Source: an uncultured Chloroflexota bacterium
GTDB lineage: Bacteria; Chloroflexota; Dehalococcoidia; Dehalococcoidales; RBG-16-60-22
DNA: 45,300 nt
NCBI GenBank assembly: GCA_903915565.1
Contig: CAIWTG010000221.1
Coordinates: 1 to 45,300, forward strand
Direction: 5' to 3'
Shown here in pieces: positions 1 through 7,898 of the stretch. The position numbers were made by a program, and so were the translations under genes. Under the pieces are notes generated by a model. The model ran no database searches. It was not told the DNA's origin and saw only the letters and a list, made by a program, of their open reading frames with translations. Numbering within the stretch: position 1 is the first letter of the stretch; each line of letters starts with the position of its first letter.

Positions 1-67
1 GGCTCCTTGGAGACAAAATTTTATGCACGCGGCTCCATTGCCTTGGGAATTTTTATTTGGCAGCGGC

Positions 68-95
68 TTGATGTAGACATAAAAAACGATATAAT
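68..95 (+). promoter_or_regulatory. sigma-70-type promoter upstream of speD
   Basis: A -35 box TTGATG (68-73) is followed after 16 bp by a perfect -10 box TATAAT (90-95). Transcription would start near 102 and leave a leader of about 70 nt before the speD start. The leader contains a small GCGG/CCGC hairpin near 113-130. Read by eye only. Confidence 0.55.
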
Positions 96-170
96 ATTTT
101 AAGAAAGTTGACGCGGTAACCCGTGCCGCTTTTCATAAACGGGAATAATTCTTTAAAGGGGGGCAGGTGA

Positions 171-527
171 TTGAATGCGTTGGGAAGACACATATTGGTA
201 GAGCTGCATGACTGTGACCGGGAGGCTCTAAACGACCTGGACCTCATCCGCGAGGTAATGCTGAAAGCCGCCGTTGACTGCGGGGCGGTGGTATTGGGGG
301 AATCCTTCCACCGGTTCAGCCCGCAGGGAGTGAGCGGGGTGGTGGTCATCGCCGAGAGCCACATCTCCATCCATACCTGGCCGGAGTACGGCTACGCAGC
401 GGCGGACGTTTTTACCTGCGGCACGACCGTGAATCCCGAGATTGCGGCGCAGGTGCTCATCGAAAAGCTGGGGTCCAAGAATCACACAATAACCGAAATA
501 AAGAGGGGGATTCTCGTAACAGTATAG
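171..527 (+). CDS. speD: S-adenosylmethionine decarboxylase proenzyme (SpeD, class 1b)
   Basis: This enzyme decarboxylates S-adenosylmethionine to supply the aminopropyl donor for polyamine synthesis. The 118-residue length matches the short bacterial/archaeal class that self-cleaves to form a pyruvoyl group. The expected cleavage pair is present as Glu62-Ser63, in the segment AESHISIHTWPE, together with the processing residues His68 and Cys83 (FTCG). A TTG start at 171 is chosen because the product then begins MNALGRH, the usual family N terminus, and a G-rich Shine-Dalgarno-like stretch lies just upstream. The gene sits 13 bp before an aminopropyltransferase gene, so the two very likely form an operon. 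No arginine or ornithine decarboxylase gene is visible nearby. Confidence 0.95.
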   Translation: MNALGRHILVELHDCDREALNDLDLIREVMLKAAVDCGAVVLGESFHRFSPQGVSGVVVIAESHISIHTWPEYGYAAADVFTCGTTVNPEIAAQVLIEKLGSKNHTITEIKRGILVTV

Positions 528-540
528 AATACTGATATTT

Positions 541-1461
541 ATGGATACAGACCCAGATAGATGGTTCCAAGATAAAATAAACGAAGATTTCTTACAGCTG
601 CACCGTATCGACGAGGTGGTTTATCAGGGACGAACGAGGTTCCAAAACGCCCGGGTAATCCGCAGCCCCAGACTGGGCATCTGCCTGATCCTCGATAACA
701 AGATACAGTCCAGCGAGCGGGACGAATTTATCTATCACGAGGGGCTGGTCCAGCCGGCCATGCTGGCGCACCCCAAACCGGAAAGAATATTTATCGCCGG
801 AGGGGGCGAAGGAGCAACCCTGCGCGAAGTCCTCCGCCACAAAACCGTTAAAACAGTGGAGATGGTGGACATTGACGATGTCGTCACCACCCTATCTAAA
901 AAATATCTCCCCGGCCATGCCGGCAAATCATTTGAAGATAAGCGCACCGCGGTTTTCCACGTTGACGCACGCAAGTATTTAGAAGACTCAAAAAGCAAAT
1001 TTGATGTTATCATTTTAGATTTACCCGACCCCATTGAAGAGGGTCCGGCCGCCATGCTTTTCACCGAGGAATTTTATAAGACCGTCCGCAACCACCTTTC
1101 TAGTGAAGGATTAGTTACCGTCCAGGCAGGGTCGGCCAACCCCACCGAGCTTTTAAACTTCAGCGCGGTAAACGGCACGCTTAAAAAAGTTTTCCCAATC
1201 GTCGTGCAGTGCGCCGCCTATGTGCCCTGCTTCGGGGGGCCGTGGGGCTTTTGCGTGGCATCGTTAAAATACAATCCCGCCCTGCTGACGCCGGAAGAAG
1301 TGGATACGCGCATTAAGGCGAGAGGCTTAAAGGGTTTAAAGTTTTACGACGGCGAGACCCACCGCAATATGTTCGCCCTGCCCAAGTATATCCGCGAGGC
1401 CATCACGGCGCAAAAAAGAATCATCACCGATAAAAAGCCGCTATTTTTGTACAAGAACTAG
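541..1461 (+). CDS. speE: Polyamine aminopropyltransferase (spermidine synthase family, ACL5/thermospermine-synthase-like)
   Basis: This enzyme transfers the aminopropyl group of decarboxylated AdoMet to an amine acceptor in the cytoplasm. The 306-residue protein has the N-terminal beta domain (about 1-75) and a Rossmann methyltransferase-like domain. The latter carries the nucleotide-binding motif GGGEGATLRE (about 87-96) and the active-site loop DLPDPIEEGP (about 159-168). That loop and the following FTEEFY...VTVQAG segment look more like plant and prokaryotic thermospermine (ACL5-like) synthases than like classical spermidine synthases with D-S-S/T-D-P. The acceptor and product are therefore uncertain. 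It follows speD closely, which supports the assignment. Confidence 0.88.
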   Translation: MDTDPDRWFQDKINEDFLQLHRIDEVVYQGRTRFQNARVIRSPRLGICLILDNKIQSSERDEFIYHEGLVQPAMLAHPKPERIFIAGGGEGATLREVLRHKTVKTVEMVDIDDVVTTLSKKYLPGHAGKSFEDKRTAVFHVDARKYLEDSKSKFDVIILDLPDPIEEGPAAMLFTEEFYKTVRNHLSSEGLVTVQAGSANPTELLNFSAVNGTLKKVFPIVVQCAAYVPCFGGPWGFCVASLKYNPALLTPEEVDTRIKARGLKGLKFYDGETHRNMFALPKYIREAITAQKRIITDKKPLFLYKN

Positions 1462-1524
1462 TTAATCAGTTCAGCTTTTGTTCCATGTTACTATTGTGAG
1501 CCAAGGATAAGTGTTTTATTTTTT

Positions 1525-2274
1525 ATGCAAAACACCAGAGAAATAGAGTTCGAAGGCATACTGAATTTCCGCGACCTGGGGGGATACCAGACGCGAGGAA
1601 ACCGCCATATTGCCTGGCGGCGACTATTCCGTAGCGGCGAACTCCACTGTATGACCGAGGGAGACGTTACTAAACTCAAACAAGAGCTTAAAATTAAAAC
1701 AATCATTGATATGCGAGGGGCAAAGATAATTGAAGGGCTGGGGGTGGGGCTGGTTAAGGAAACAGAAGCGCAGTATTATAACGTGCCCATGACAATAATA
1801 ATAGACCCCAACATGGAAAAAAGGCCAACCCCTAAATTCAATAATCTGCATGAGAATTACTTAGCTCGGGTGAAGAATGATGGATATGGTAAAAGCTTCA
1901 TCGAGGTGTTAAAAATAATCGCCGACCCGGCCAATCATCCTGCAATATTCCATTGTAACGCCGGTGCGGACAGATCCGGCATAATGTCGGCCATCATCCT
2001 TGATATTTTAGGAGTATCGGATAAAGACATTAGAGCGGATTATGGACTAACGGTACACCACCTACCGAAATTTATGGAGCGGTGGAACAACGATGTGAGA
2101 ACAGCAGAAGTGCATAGAAACCTCCCGGAATATCAGCAAGAACTCCATCCGGAAACGATTACGGCATTGTTGGCAACTCTCCGGGTTGAATACGGCTCGG
2201 TGATGGGGTATCTAGAATCGTTCGGGGCGGAAAAGGCTTTGTTTACCCAGCTGGAAAAAGCGCTGCTGGTTTAA
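1525..2274 (+). CDS. Tyrosine-protein phosphatase, Y_phosphatase3 type
   Basis: This is a 249-residue cysteine-based phosphatase. The P-loop signature HCNAGADRSG carries the nucleophile Cys144 and phosphate-binding Arg150 in the C-x5-R arrangement. The N-terminal segment EGILNFRDLGGY is characteristic of the bacterial tyrosine/lipid phosphatase family that includes MptpB/LipA-type enzymes. No signal peptide or membrane segment is visible, so it is probably cytoplasmic. It follows speE on the same strand after 63 bp and could be co-transcribed, but no functional link to polyamines is apparent. Bacterial members act on phosphotyrosine, phosphoserine or phosphoinositides; the substrate cannot be read from the sequence. 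Confidence 0.88.
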   Translation: MQNTREIEFEGILNFRDLGGYQTRGNRHIAWRRLFRSGELHCMTEGDVTKLKQELKIKTIIDMRGAKIIEGLGVGLVKETEAQYYNVPMTIIIDPNMEKRPTPKFNNLHENYLARVKNDGYGKSFIEVLKIIADPANHPAIFHCNAGADRSGIMSAIILDILGVSDKDIRADYGLTVHHLPKFMERWNNDVRTAEVHRNLPEYQQELHPETITALLATLRVEYGSVMGYLESFGAEKALFTQLEKALLV

Positions 2275-2298
2275 CAACGTCACGTTTGCATAAACAAA

Positions 2299-2330
2299 CA
2301 GGCTGGCAAGAGATAAATCTCACCAGCCTG
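2299..2330. terminator. Hairpin between convergent genes, probable terminator
   Basis: Perfect 8-bp arms CAGGCTGG (2299-2306) and CCAGCCTG (2323-2330) flank a 16-nt loop, between the ends of the convergent phosphatase and zinc-ribbon genes. The T-tract is weak in both directions (TAATTATTT on the plus strand), so efficiency is uncertain. Confidence 0.55.
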
Positions 2331-2354
2331 TAATTATTTCAGCTAAACGGGTGC

Positions 2355-2657
2355 TTAGTTGCCGCTAGCCCGGTTTTTATTGAAACAATCGCTGCAGTAA
2401 ACCGGTCTGCCTTCACGGGGCTCAAAAGGAACTTCGGTGTCTTTGCCGCATCCAGCGCAAACAGCAGGGTACATCTGGCGGGGTCTCCCACCGCCTCCGC
2501 CACCCATACGTTCGGCTTTCCTGTTTTGCCGGCAAGTGGGGCAACGCTTGGGTTCATTGGTATAGCCCTTGGACTGGAAGAACTCCTGCTCGGCGGCAGT
2601 GAAGGTGAATGAAGCTCCACAATCGGCACATGTAAGTTGTTTATCTTCGAACGCCAC
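2355..2657 (-). CDS. Zinc-ribbon protein, zf-trcl plus CxxC-x17-CxxC domains
   Basis: This is a small 100-residue protein built from two zinc-binding modules. The first has Cys10/Cys13 and Cys39/Cys42. The second has Cys67/Cys70 and Cys88/Cys91, exactly the C-x2-C-x17-C-x2-C spacing. A Gly-rich, Arg-containing linker (about 52-60) joins them, which suggests nucleic-acid contact. The start is a GTG at 2657 with GGAGG six bases upstream. Such proteins are common and uncharacterised in Chloroflexota and related bacteria, and the biological role is unknown. The start region lies in an 11-bp inverted repeat described separately, so translation may be controlled by RNA structure. Confidence 0.85.
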   Translation of the reverse strand: MAFEDKQLTCADCGASFTFTAAEQEFFQSKGYTNEPKRCPTCRQNRKAERMGGGGGGRPRQMYPAVCAGCGKDTEVPFEPREGRPVYCSDCFNKNRASGN

Positions 2658-2704
2658 GGATGACCTCCTTTCTTAAGTTAGTTGGTTAGAGCTAGGTCAT
2701 CCGT
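2656..2704 (-). promoter_or_regulatory. Inverted repeat covering the Shine-Dalgarno and start codon of the zinc-ribbon gene
   Basis: Perfect 11-bp arms at 2656-2666 (ACGGATGACCT on the plus strand) and 2694-2704 (AGGTCATCCGT) are separated by 27 nt. In the minus-strand mRNA the 3' arm contains three bases of the GGAGG ribosome-binding site (2664-2668) and two bases of the GTG start codon (2655-2657). Folding would block initiation, as in RNA thermometers or other translational switches. The repeat is seen directly; the regulatory role is inferred. Confidence 0.6.
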
Positions 2705-2769
2705 AACCATGTCGAGATTAGGTAAAGTTGATTGCATCCGATATCCTAGACTGAAAACCACTAGTCGCT

Positions 2770-2798
2770 ATTATATACCGAACGTGTATGTTTGGCAA
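2770..2798 (-). promoter_or_regulatory. Promoter of the zinc-ribbon gene
   Basis: On the minus strand TTGCCA (2793-2798) and TATAAT (2770-2775) are separated by 17 bp. The predicted start near 2763 gives a leader of about 105 nt that includes the inverted repeat over the start codon. Confidence 0.6.
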
Positions 2799-2869
2799 TA
2801 GGTTGGAAAAAAGAATTTTTAGCTAAGACCGGGCAGTCCGGTAGGCTATTTTGAGGTTAATTTCAGGTA

Positions 2870-2897
2870 TTGACTAATCCATTTTTTGCTATATACT
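2870..2897 (+). promoter_or_regulatory. Promoter of the heliorhodopsin-degV operon
   Basis: TTGACT (2870-2875) and TATACT (2892-2897) are separated by 16 bp, giving a start near 2904. A strong AAGGAGG (2927-2933) precedes the ATG at 2940. This divergent region also holds the zinc-ribbon promoter. Confidence 0.65.
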
Positions 2898-2939
2898 ATG
2901 AGGTTAAGGAGGGCAAAATAGTTAATAAGGAGGATTGAG

Positions 2940-3707
2940 ATGACTAGCGACCAACAAACCGAACGGAAATTGCACGTCCTTAGAGTCTGGAATATCGTGG
3001 TCGGTCTTATTCTCGCGGTCCAGGCTGTATTGATGGCGGTCCTTACCAACAAATTTTCCCTGCCGGTAACCGCTACGTTTATGGAAGGCCCACCCGGCAG
3101 TTCTTCGAACCTGCACCACCTCTGGGATATACAAACCGGCTGGGGGGTTTTTACCTTCATGGCGATATCGGCCCTAGCCTTACTGCTGATTGCTTCTCCC
3201 TGGGTCTTTCCGTGGTATAAGCGGAACTTGTTACAGAACCGCAACTACGGGCGCTGGATAGAGTATTTCTTTAGCTCTTCAATCATGATAGTGCTCATCG
3301 CTCAGATAACCGGCATCAGCGACATTGCCGCTTTGCTGGGCATCTTCGGCGTCAACGCCTGTATGATACTCTTTGGAGCCTTGCAGGAAAAATATGAGAA
3401 ACCGGGCAAGCCGAACTGGATGCCTTTCTGGTTCGGGAGCTTTGCCGGCATCATCCCCTGGCTAGCAATAGTGATTTACGTTATCGCTCCGGGTGTCAAT
3501 ACATCCCCGCCGGGATTCGTCTATGCCATCATCGTTTCACTTTTTGTCTTCTTCAACTGCTTTGCCGTTAACATGGTCTTGCAGTATAAGAAAATCGGCC
3601 CCTGGAAAGACTACCTTTACGGTGAAAAAGTATACATCATCTTGAGCTTGACGGCTAAATCACTGCTTGCCTGGCTAGTATTCGCCAACATACTGGTTTT
3701 AAAGTAA
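2940..3707 (+). CDS. Heliorhodopsin
   Basis: This 255-residue seven-helix retinal protein fits the heliorhodopsin family. The retinal-linking lysine is Lys240 in the last helix (SLTAKSLLAW). The expected counterion is Glu108 in the third helix (RWIEYFFSSS). Both fall within one residue of the reference positions in heliorhodopsin 48C12. Other family traits are the N-terminal VLRVWNIVVG segment, the N-x-C-MILFG stretch and the GEKVYIILSL segment before the lysine. Known members are light-responsive but do not pump ions, and have inverted topology. No retinal-synthesis gene is in the window, so the chromophore source is unknown. A degV-type gene follows 25 bp downstream, probably in the same transcript. 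Finding it beside anaerobe-type metabolic genes is unusual. Confidence 0.95.
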   Translation: MTSDQQTERKLHVLRVWNIVVGLILAVQAVLMAVLTNKFSLPVTATFMEGPPGSSSNLHHLWDIQTGWGVFTFMAISALALLLIASPWVFPWYKRNLLQNRNYGRWIEYFFSSSIMIVLIAQITGISDIAALLGIFGVNACMILFGALQEKYEKPGKPNWMPFWFGSFAGIIPWLAIVIYVIAPGVNTSPPGFVYAIIVSLFVFFNCFAVNMVLQYKKIGPWKDYLYGEKVYIILSLTAKSLLAWLVFANILVLK

Positions 3708-3732
3708 AAAAACGTTTATCCAAGAGGGGAAT

Positions 3733-4578
3733 ATGATGACCATTCAGGTGATAACCGACAGCACATCTGATATCTCGCCGGAAATCTCCAAAGAACTGGG
3801 CATCAGGGTGGTGCCGATATACGTGCGCTTCGGCGACCAGCTTTTCCGCGATGGCGTGGACATCCAGAGCGACGAGCTTTACCGGATGCTAACAGCCTCG
3901 ATGCGGTGGCACCCGGCCACCTCACAACCGACGCCGGATGACTTTAAAGCGGTATACAAGGAATACAGTAAAAAATGCGACGGAATTATCTCGATACATA
4001 TATCGTCAAAGATAAGCGGCACGTGTAATTCGGCGAATATGGCCAAAGACATGGTTGGCGGTAAATGCCCCATCGAAGTAATTGACTCGAAGTTCAATTC
4101 TGGCGGCTTGGCGCTAATCGTAATGCATGCCGCCAAATTGGCAAAGTCGGCTAAAAACATCGCCAAACTTGCCGACGACGTCCGCGAATGCATCAGTCAC
4201 GTGAGTATGTTCGGCTATTTCGACACGATGAAGTACCTCGCCCTCGGCGGGCGGCTGCCCAAGATGATAGCGGCGGCGGCTAATTTTATAAATGTTAAAC
4301 CCTTGCTGACCTTCCGCGATGGCGAAATTACCCGGGCTGGACTGGTGCGTAGCTTTACACGGGGCGCGGAGAAGCTTTTTGATTTTGTGAAGAGTAAACA
4401 AAATATCGCAGATATGGTCATCGTTCACAGCGATATTGCCGAGCAAGCGGAAAAATTCCGTCAGAGTCTGGGTGAATTCTTCCCGGCCAATAAGATAAAT
4501 ATCTTAAAACTCGGCGCCGGACTGGGCGTGCACGGCGGGCTGGGCGTATTGCTGGTGGCATTAAGAGAAAACGCATAA
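3733..4578 (+). CDS. DegV family fatty-acid-binding protein
   Basis: The 281-residue protein has the two-domain DegV fold. The N-terminal part reads VITDSTSDISPE and VVPIYVRFGD, and a later segment SSKISGTCNSA holds the lipid-head-group-binding Ser/Thr residues. Characterised members (FakB) bind fatty acids for phosphorylation by the kinase FakA; no FakA/DAK gene is visible here. The GRLPK segment near residues 174-178 is also typical. The start is the first of two consecutive ATG codons, behind an AGAGGGG ribosome-binding site. Its close spacing behind the heliorhodopsin gene suggests co-expression. Confidence 0.92.
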   Translation: MMTIQVITDSTSDISPEISKELGIRVVPIYVRFGDQLFRDGVDIQSDELYRMLTASMRWHPATSQPTPDDFKAVYKEYSKKCDGIISIHISSKISGTCNSANMAKDMVGGKCPIEVIDSKFNSGGLALIVMHAAKLAKSAKNIAKLADDVRECISHVSMFGYFDTMKYLALGGRLPKMIAAAANFINVKPLLTFRDGEITRAGLVRSFTRGAEKLFDFVKSKQNIADMVIVHSDIAEQAEKFRQSLGEFFPANKINILKLGAGLGVHGGLGVLLVALRENA

Positions 4579-4582
4579 ACGA

Positions 4583-5119
4583 CTAGGCATTGAATAAAGC
4601 CGGCCAGATGAACATATCCATGACCGCCGTCTGCAGGCTGAATGCCGCGGCGCCGCCGATCGCCAACCAGTAAGCGATGTCCGCTCCTCTGGGACTAGTG
4701 ACAATAATTGCCCAGAGCAGCGCCAGCGAACCGATGCCGACCAGAGCCAGCACTAAACGGACGCTAACCCAACCTATGGTAGTCGGGTTATTCAGATAGG
4801 CAAAGGTCAGCGGCATCCATAACGCGGACGAGATAAGTATTACCAGGAAAATCACGTAGTACAGCCAAAAGCCAAACCGTCCGACGATTTGGACCTGGTC
4901 GGGGTTGAGTTGGAAAAACAGCCAGTAGCTGAAGGCAAAGAAACCCAGTGCCGCCAACAGCATGGTGACATAGTTAAGAATGCGCAGTCCGCCGGTAACG
5001 CCGCCCCACAGCGTTGCCGCCCCGCCCGGGTGAGTGGCAAAACCCTGAATATAGCTGCCGATTACCGCGGCGCCGCCTACTGCCATGATAGCGAGCAATA
5101 TCCATTGTTGCGTATGCAT
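4583..5119 (-). CDS. Hypothetical membrane protein with about five TM segments
   Basis: I do not recognise the family. The product has hydrophobic segments near its N terminus, then four more with short loops, and one Pro/Trp motif (ALWMPLTFAYLNNP). It is probably a small integral membrane protein. The ATG at 5119 is preferred because GGGAGGT lies about ten bases upstream. An ATG at 5128 is only one base from that site, and a TTG at 5140 would lie upstream of it. It ends four bases beyond the convergent degV gene. Confidence 0.7.
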   Translation of the reverse strand: MHTQQWILLAIMAVGGAAVIGSYIQGFATHPGGAATLWGGVTGGLRILNYVTMLLAALGFFAFSYWLFFQLNPDQVQIVGRFGFWLYYVIFLVILISSALWMPLTFAYLNNPTTIGWVSVRLVLALVGIGSLALLWAIIVTSPRGADIAYWLAIGGAAAFSLQTAVMDMFIWPALFNA

Positions 5120-5229
5120 TTTACTCATACCTCCCGCCAAATTTGCCTGGTTGAAGTATAATTATAATAGCACCTAAATCAGTTAATATCTATGGCAATC
5201 ATCTCACTCTCCTAATAGATAAGTCGGTT

Positions 5230-5258
5230 TTGACATGCGCCAGAACAGAATTTATACT
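5230..5258 (+). promoter_or_regulatory. Promoter of the isochorismatase-galT-like operon
   Basis: A perfect -35 TTGACA (5230-5235) and a -10 TATACT (5253-5258) are separated by 17 bp. This is among the best sigma-70 matches in the window, 48 bp before the ATG at 5306. Confidence 0.7.
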
Positions 5259-5305
5259 TAAAAGGTTGGCTTTTCTCAAATTCCAGATTAAAGAGGTAAG
5301 AGATT

Positions 5306-5860
5306 ATGAACGTGCCCAAAGCGCTTGATGCCGCCAATACCGTCTTATTATTGATTGATTTTCAGGAGCGGCTTTTCCCCGTGATGCATGATAAAGAAAA
5401 ACTCCTGCAAAATGTTGTTAAACTCACTAAAGGCGCCAGGGTACTGGAGATACCAGTTATCCTGACCGAGCAATACCCCAAGGGTCTGGGGCCGACTATC
5501 CCGGAGATTAAAGAGCTTATCCCCGAGGTTAAACCAGTGGAAAAGGTCTGCTTTAGCTGCACGGACGAACCGGCATTCAACCAGGCGTTAAAATCGCTAA
5601 AGCGCAAACAGGTTCTCATCGCGGGCATAGAATCGCACATCTGCGTCTACCAGACGGCGATGGCGCTGGCACAGGAGGGTTACGAAGTACAGGTAGTCGC
5701 CGATGGCTGCGCTTCCCGCGACCCGGAAAATAAACTGGTGGCATTCACCAGATTCAGGCTGGCGGGCATTCCCCCCACCACCACCGAGATGGCGCTGTTC
5801 GAGTTACTTAAAGTGGCACAGGGTGACAAATTTAAGCAGATAAGCGGTATCGTAAAATAA
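5306..5860 (+). CDS. Isochorismatase-fold cysteine hydrolase
   Basis: The 184-residue protein carries the triad of the isochorismatase-like hydrolase superfamily: Asp18 (LIDFQ), Lys80 (VEKVCFS) and nucleophile Cys113 (GIESHICVYQTA). The cis-peptide region IESHICV is intact. The overall pattern resembles the YcaC/nicotinamidase-like group of unknown substrate. It is probably cytoplasmic, with no signal peptide. The stop codon overlaps the start of the next gene by one base, indicating translational coupling with the GalT-like protein. The true amide or ester substrate cannot be deduced. Confidence 0.9.
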   Translation: MNVPKALDAANTVLLLIDFQERLFPVMHDKEKLLQNVVKLTKGARVLEIPVILTEQYPKGLGPTIPEIKELIPEVKPVEKVCFSCTDEPAFNQALKSLKRKQVLIAGIESHICVYQTAMALAQEGYEVQVVADGCASRDPENKLVAFTRFRLAGIPPTTTEMALFELLKVAQGDKFKQISGIVK

Positions 5861-6939
5861 TGGTAACTCAAAATCCGTTTTCTAAATATATGAAACATAA
5901 AAAGAAAAGCACTATTGAGTTCCGGCGTGAGGTGCTGTCTTCAAAAATTATGACCCGCAATGGCTCCGGTATCTTTAAAGAGGCGGCCATACCCCTGGAG
6001 TTCCGCACCGACCCGTTGACCGGGCGCACCTGCCGCATCGTGCAGTACTCGACGGAAAGAATCACCCGCCCCAGTCTGACGGCATTGGAAAAGAAATCCA
6101 AAAAGGTCACCTGCCCTTTCTGCAAGCCGCAGATTGACAAGATTACGCCCCGCTTTCCGGCCGACCTTGTCCCGGATGGGATAATCCGCCGGGGCAAAGC
6201 CGTCGCCTTCCCGAACCTGGGCCCTTATGATGTTTACGGGGTGGTCGTGGCAATCTCCGACCGGCACTTTACCCCGCTCAAGGAGTTCGACGCCGAGACG
6301 ATTCAAAACGCCCTGCTGGCGGCGCAGGATTATATTAAAAGCGTCCAGGAATTCGACTCCCGGGCGATTTATCACTTCATCGCCTGGAACCACATGCCCC
6401 CTTCCGGCGGCAGCCTCATCCACCCGCACCTGCAGAGCAACGCCGGCTACTTCCCTACCGACTACCAGGCACAAATCCTCCAGGCTTCCGAAAGATACTA
6501 CCAGGAAAATCAGGCCAACTATTGGAGCGACCTGCTGCAGGCGGAGAAAGAGGGACCGCGGTACATCGGGCAGATAGGGCACACCGAGTGGATGACCAGC
6601 TTTGTGCCCAAGGGGCGGCTATCGGACGTGGTGGCGGTTTTCCCGGGTAAAGCTTCGATTGCCGAGCTAAGCAAACTGGATTTAGAAGAGTTCGCCCAGG
6701 GACTGCTCAAGGTCTTTGGTTATATTGACGGGCTAAACCTCATCAGCTTTAATATGAGCACTTATTCCGGCTTCGATAAAGACCGGTTTTGGGCGCACGC
6801 CCGCATCACCCCGCGGGGTATGCTTCTCTATTCGCCCATAGAAACCAGCGACCAGTTCTACTACCAGATAATGCAGGATGAGAATATCTGCATCCTCCCG
6901 CCCGAAACCGTCGCCCAAGAATTACGGAAGCGGTTTTAA
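5860..6939 (+). CDS. Galactose-1-phosphate uridylyltransferase-like (HIT superfamily) nucleotidyltransferase
   Basis: The 359-residue protein has the GalT-type layout. A zinc-site motif CPFC (85-88) and the catalytic His-Pro-His-x-Gln motif (188-192, HPHLQ) are preceded by a typical SGGSLIH segment. Family enzymes transfer nucleoside monophosphate between nucleoside diphosphate-sugars and sugar phosphates through a uridylylated histidine. No galK or galE gene lies nearby, and the partner is a cysteine hydrolase. The physiological reaction could therefore differ, for example another nucleotidyl transfer or phosphorolysis. The start overlaps the upstream stop by one base. ATG codons at residues 11 and 31 are alternatives without better ribosome-binding sites. 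Confidence 0.8.
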   Translation: MVTQNPFSKYMKHKKKSTIEFRREVLSSKIMTRNGSGIFKEAAIPLEFRTDPLTGRTCRIVQYSTERITRPSLTALEKKSKKVTCPFCKPQIDKITPRFPADLVPDGIIRRGKAVAFPNLGPYDVYGVVVAISDRHFTPLKEFDAETIQNALLAAQDYIKSVQEFDSRAIYHFIAWNHMPPSGGSLIHPHLQSNAGYFPTDYQAQILQASERYYQENQANYWSDLLQAEKEGPRYIGQIGHTEWMTSFVPKGRLSDVVAVFPGKASIAELSKLDLEEFAQGLLKVFGYIDGLNLISFNMSTYSGFDKDRFWAHARITPRGMLLYSPIETSDQFYYQIMQDENICILPPETVAQELRKRF

Positions 6940-6960
6940 ATTGTTAGGATTAAATTAGTC

Positions 6961-7884
6961 ATGCTAAAAAAAATAGCGGTGATAATATGTACCTTGACGC
7001 TGGCAGCGATTTTACTATCCTCCTGCCTCCCGGCCCCGCATACTCCATTAACAGGCTTTAAGCCGGGAGATTATAACGAGTCGCTGGACTCCGGAAACCG
7101 GACGCGTACTTACACTGTCCATATTCCACTCACTTACAATACCGATCAGGCAATGCCTTTGGTCGTCGTTCTGCATGGGTCGGGCGGCTCCGCTGATAAT
7201 ATCGCCGAGACAACCGACATGAGCGATAAAGCCGACGCAGCCGGCTTCATCGTTGTTTACCCCAACGGCACAGGTTTGCTCAATGATACGCTTTATTTGA
7301 CATGGAACTGCGGTTTCTGCTGCGGCTATGCATCGGATAACAACATTGATGACGTGGGTTTTATGCGGTCGCTCATTGGAAAGCTGGAAGGGGAACTGAA
7401 TATAGATAAGGCGCGTATCTTTATTACCGGTTTTTCCAATGGCGCCATGTTGGCCTACCGGCTTGGCTGCGAGCTATCGGATATCGTCGCCGCCATTGCG
7501 CCGGTGTCCGGCTCGATGGGCGATTGGGAAACGGCTTCATCAAGCCCGGTGTCGGTTATCATCTTCCACGGTACGGCTGATGCCATCGTGCCATATGAGG
7601 GAGGTACATCAGACGAGCTTGCTACGGAGGGAAGGATAGATAAACCCGTGTCTTACGCCGTAAATTTCTGGGTGACTCATAACGGCTGCTCGACGGCATA
7701 TACCCGGGACGTAAACGGTGATATTGTAAGGGATAGTTATAGCGGCGGACGGGGCGGCTCGGAGGTAGTTCTTTATACCATCGTCGACGGTCAACACGCC
7801 TGGCCGGGCGACAACCCAGCCTACCGAGTAATATCCGCTACCGACCTTATCTGGGAATTCTTTGCCGCCCACCCCAAACTGTAG
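6961..7884 (+). CDS. Secreted lipoprotein esterase, PHB-depolymerase/feruloyl-esterase (LpqC) family
   Basis: The 307-residue precursor starts with a lysine-rich n-region and hydrophobic stretch ending in the lipobox LLSSC, so Cys22 would be lipid-modified and the enzyme anchored outside the membrane. The alpha/beta-hydrolase core has an oxyanion segment VVLHGSGG (69-76), nucleophile Ser159 in GFSNG, Asp207 in HGTAD and His279 in GQHAWPG. The WNCGFCCG segment is typical of the extracellular PHB depolymerase/CE1-like esterase family. Likely substrates are polyesters or esterified plant or microbial polymers. The gene stands alone after the galT-like gene and may belong to the same transcript. 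Confidence 0.9.
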   Translation: MLKKIAVIICTLTLAAILLSSCLPAPHTPLTGFKPGDYNESLDSGNRTRTYTVHIPLTYNTDQAMPLVVVLHGSGGSADNIAETTDMSDKADAAGFIVVYPNGTGLLNDTLYLTWNCGFCCGYASDNNIDDVGFMRSLIGKLEGELNIDKARIFITGFSNGAMLAYRLGCELSDIVAAIAPVSGSMGDWETASSSPVSVIIFHGTADAIVPYEGGTSDELATEGRIDKPVSYAVNFWVTHNGCSTAYTRDVNGDIVRDSYSGGRGGSEVVLYTIVDGQHAWPGDNPAYRVISATDLIWEFFAAHPKL

Positions 7885-7898
7885 AAGGTCAGCAACAC

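Noticed and set aside
5941..6582. Minus-strand open frame of 213 codons inside the GalT-like gene
   Set aside because: Antisense shadow; the plus-strand product has CPFC and HPHLQ motifs.
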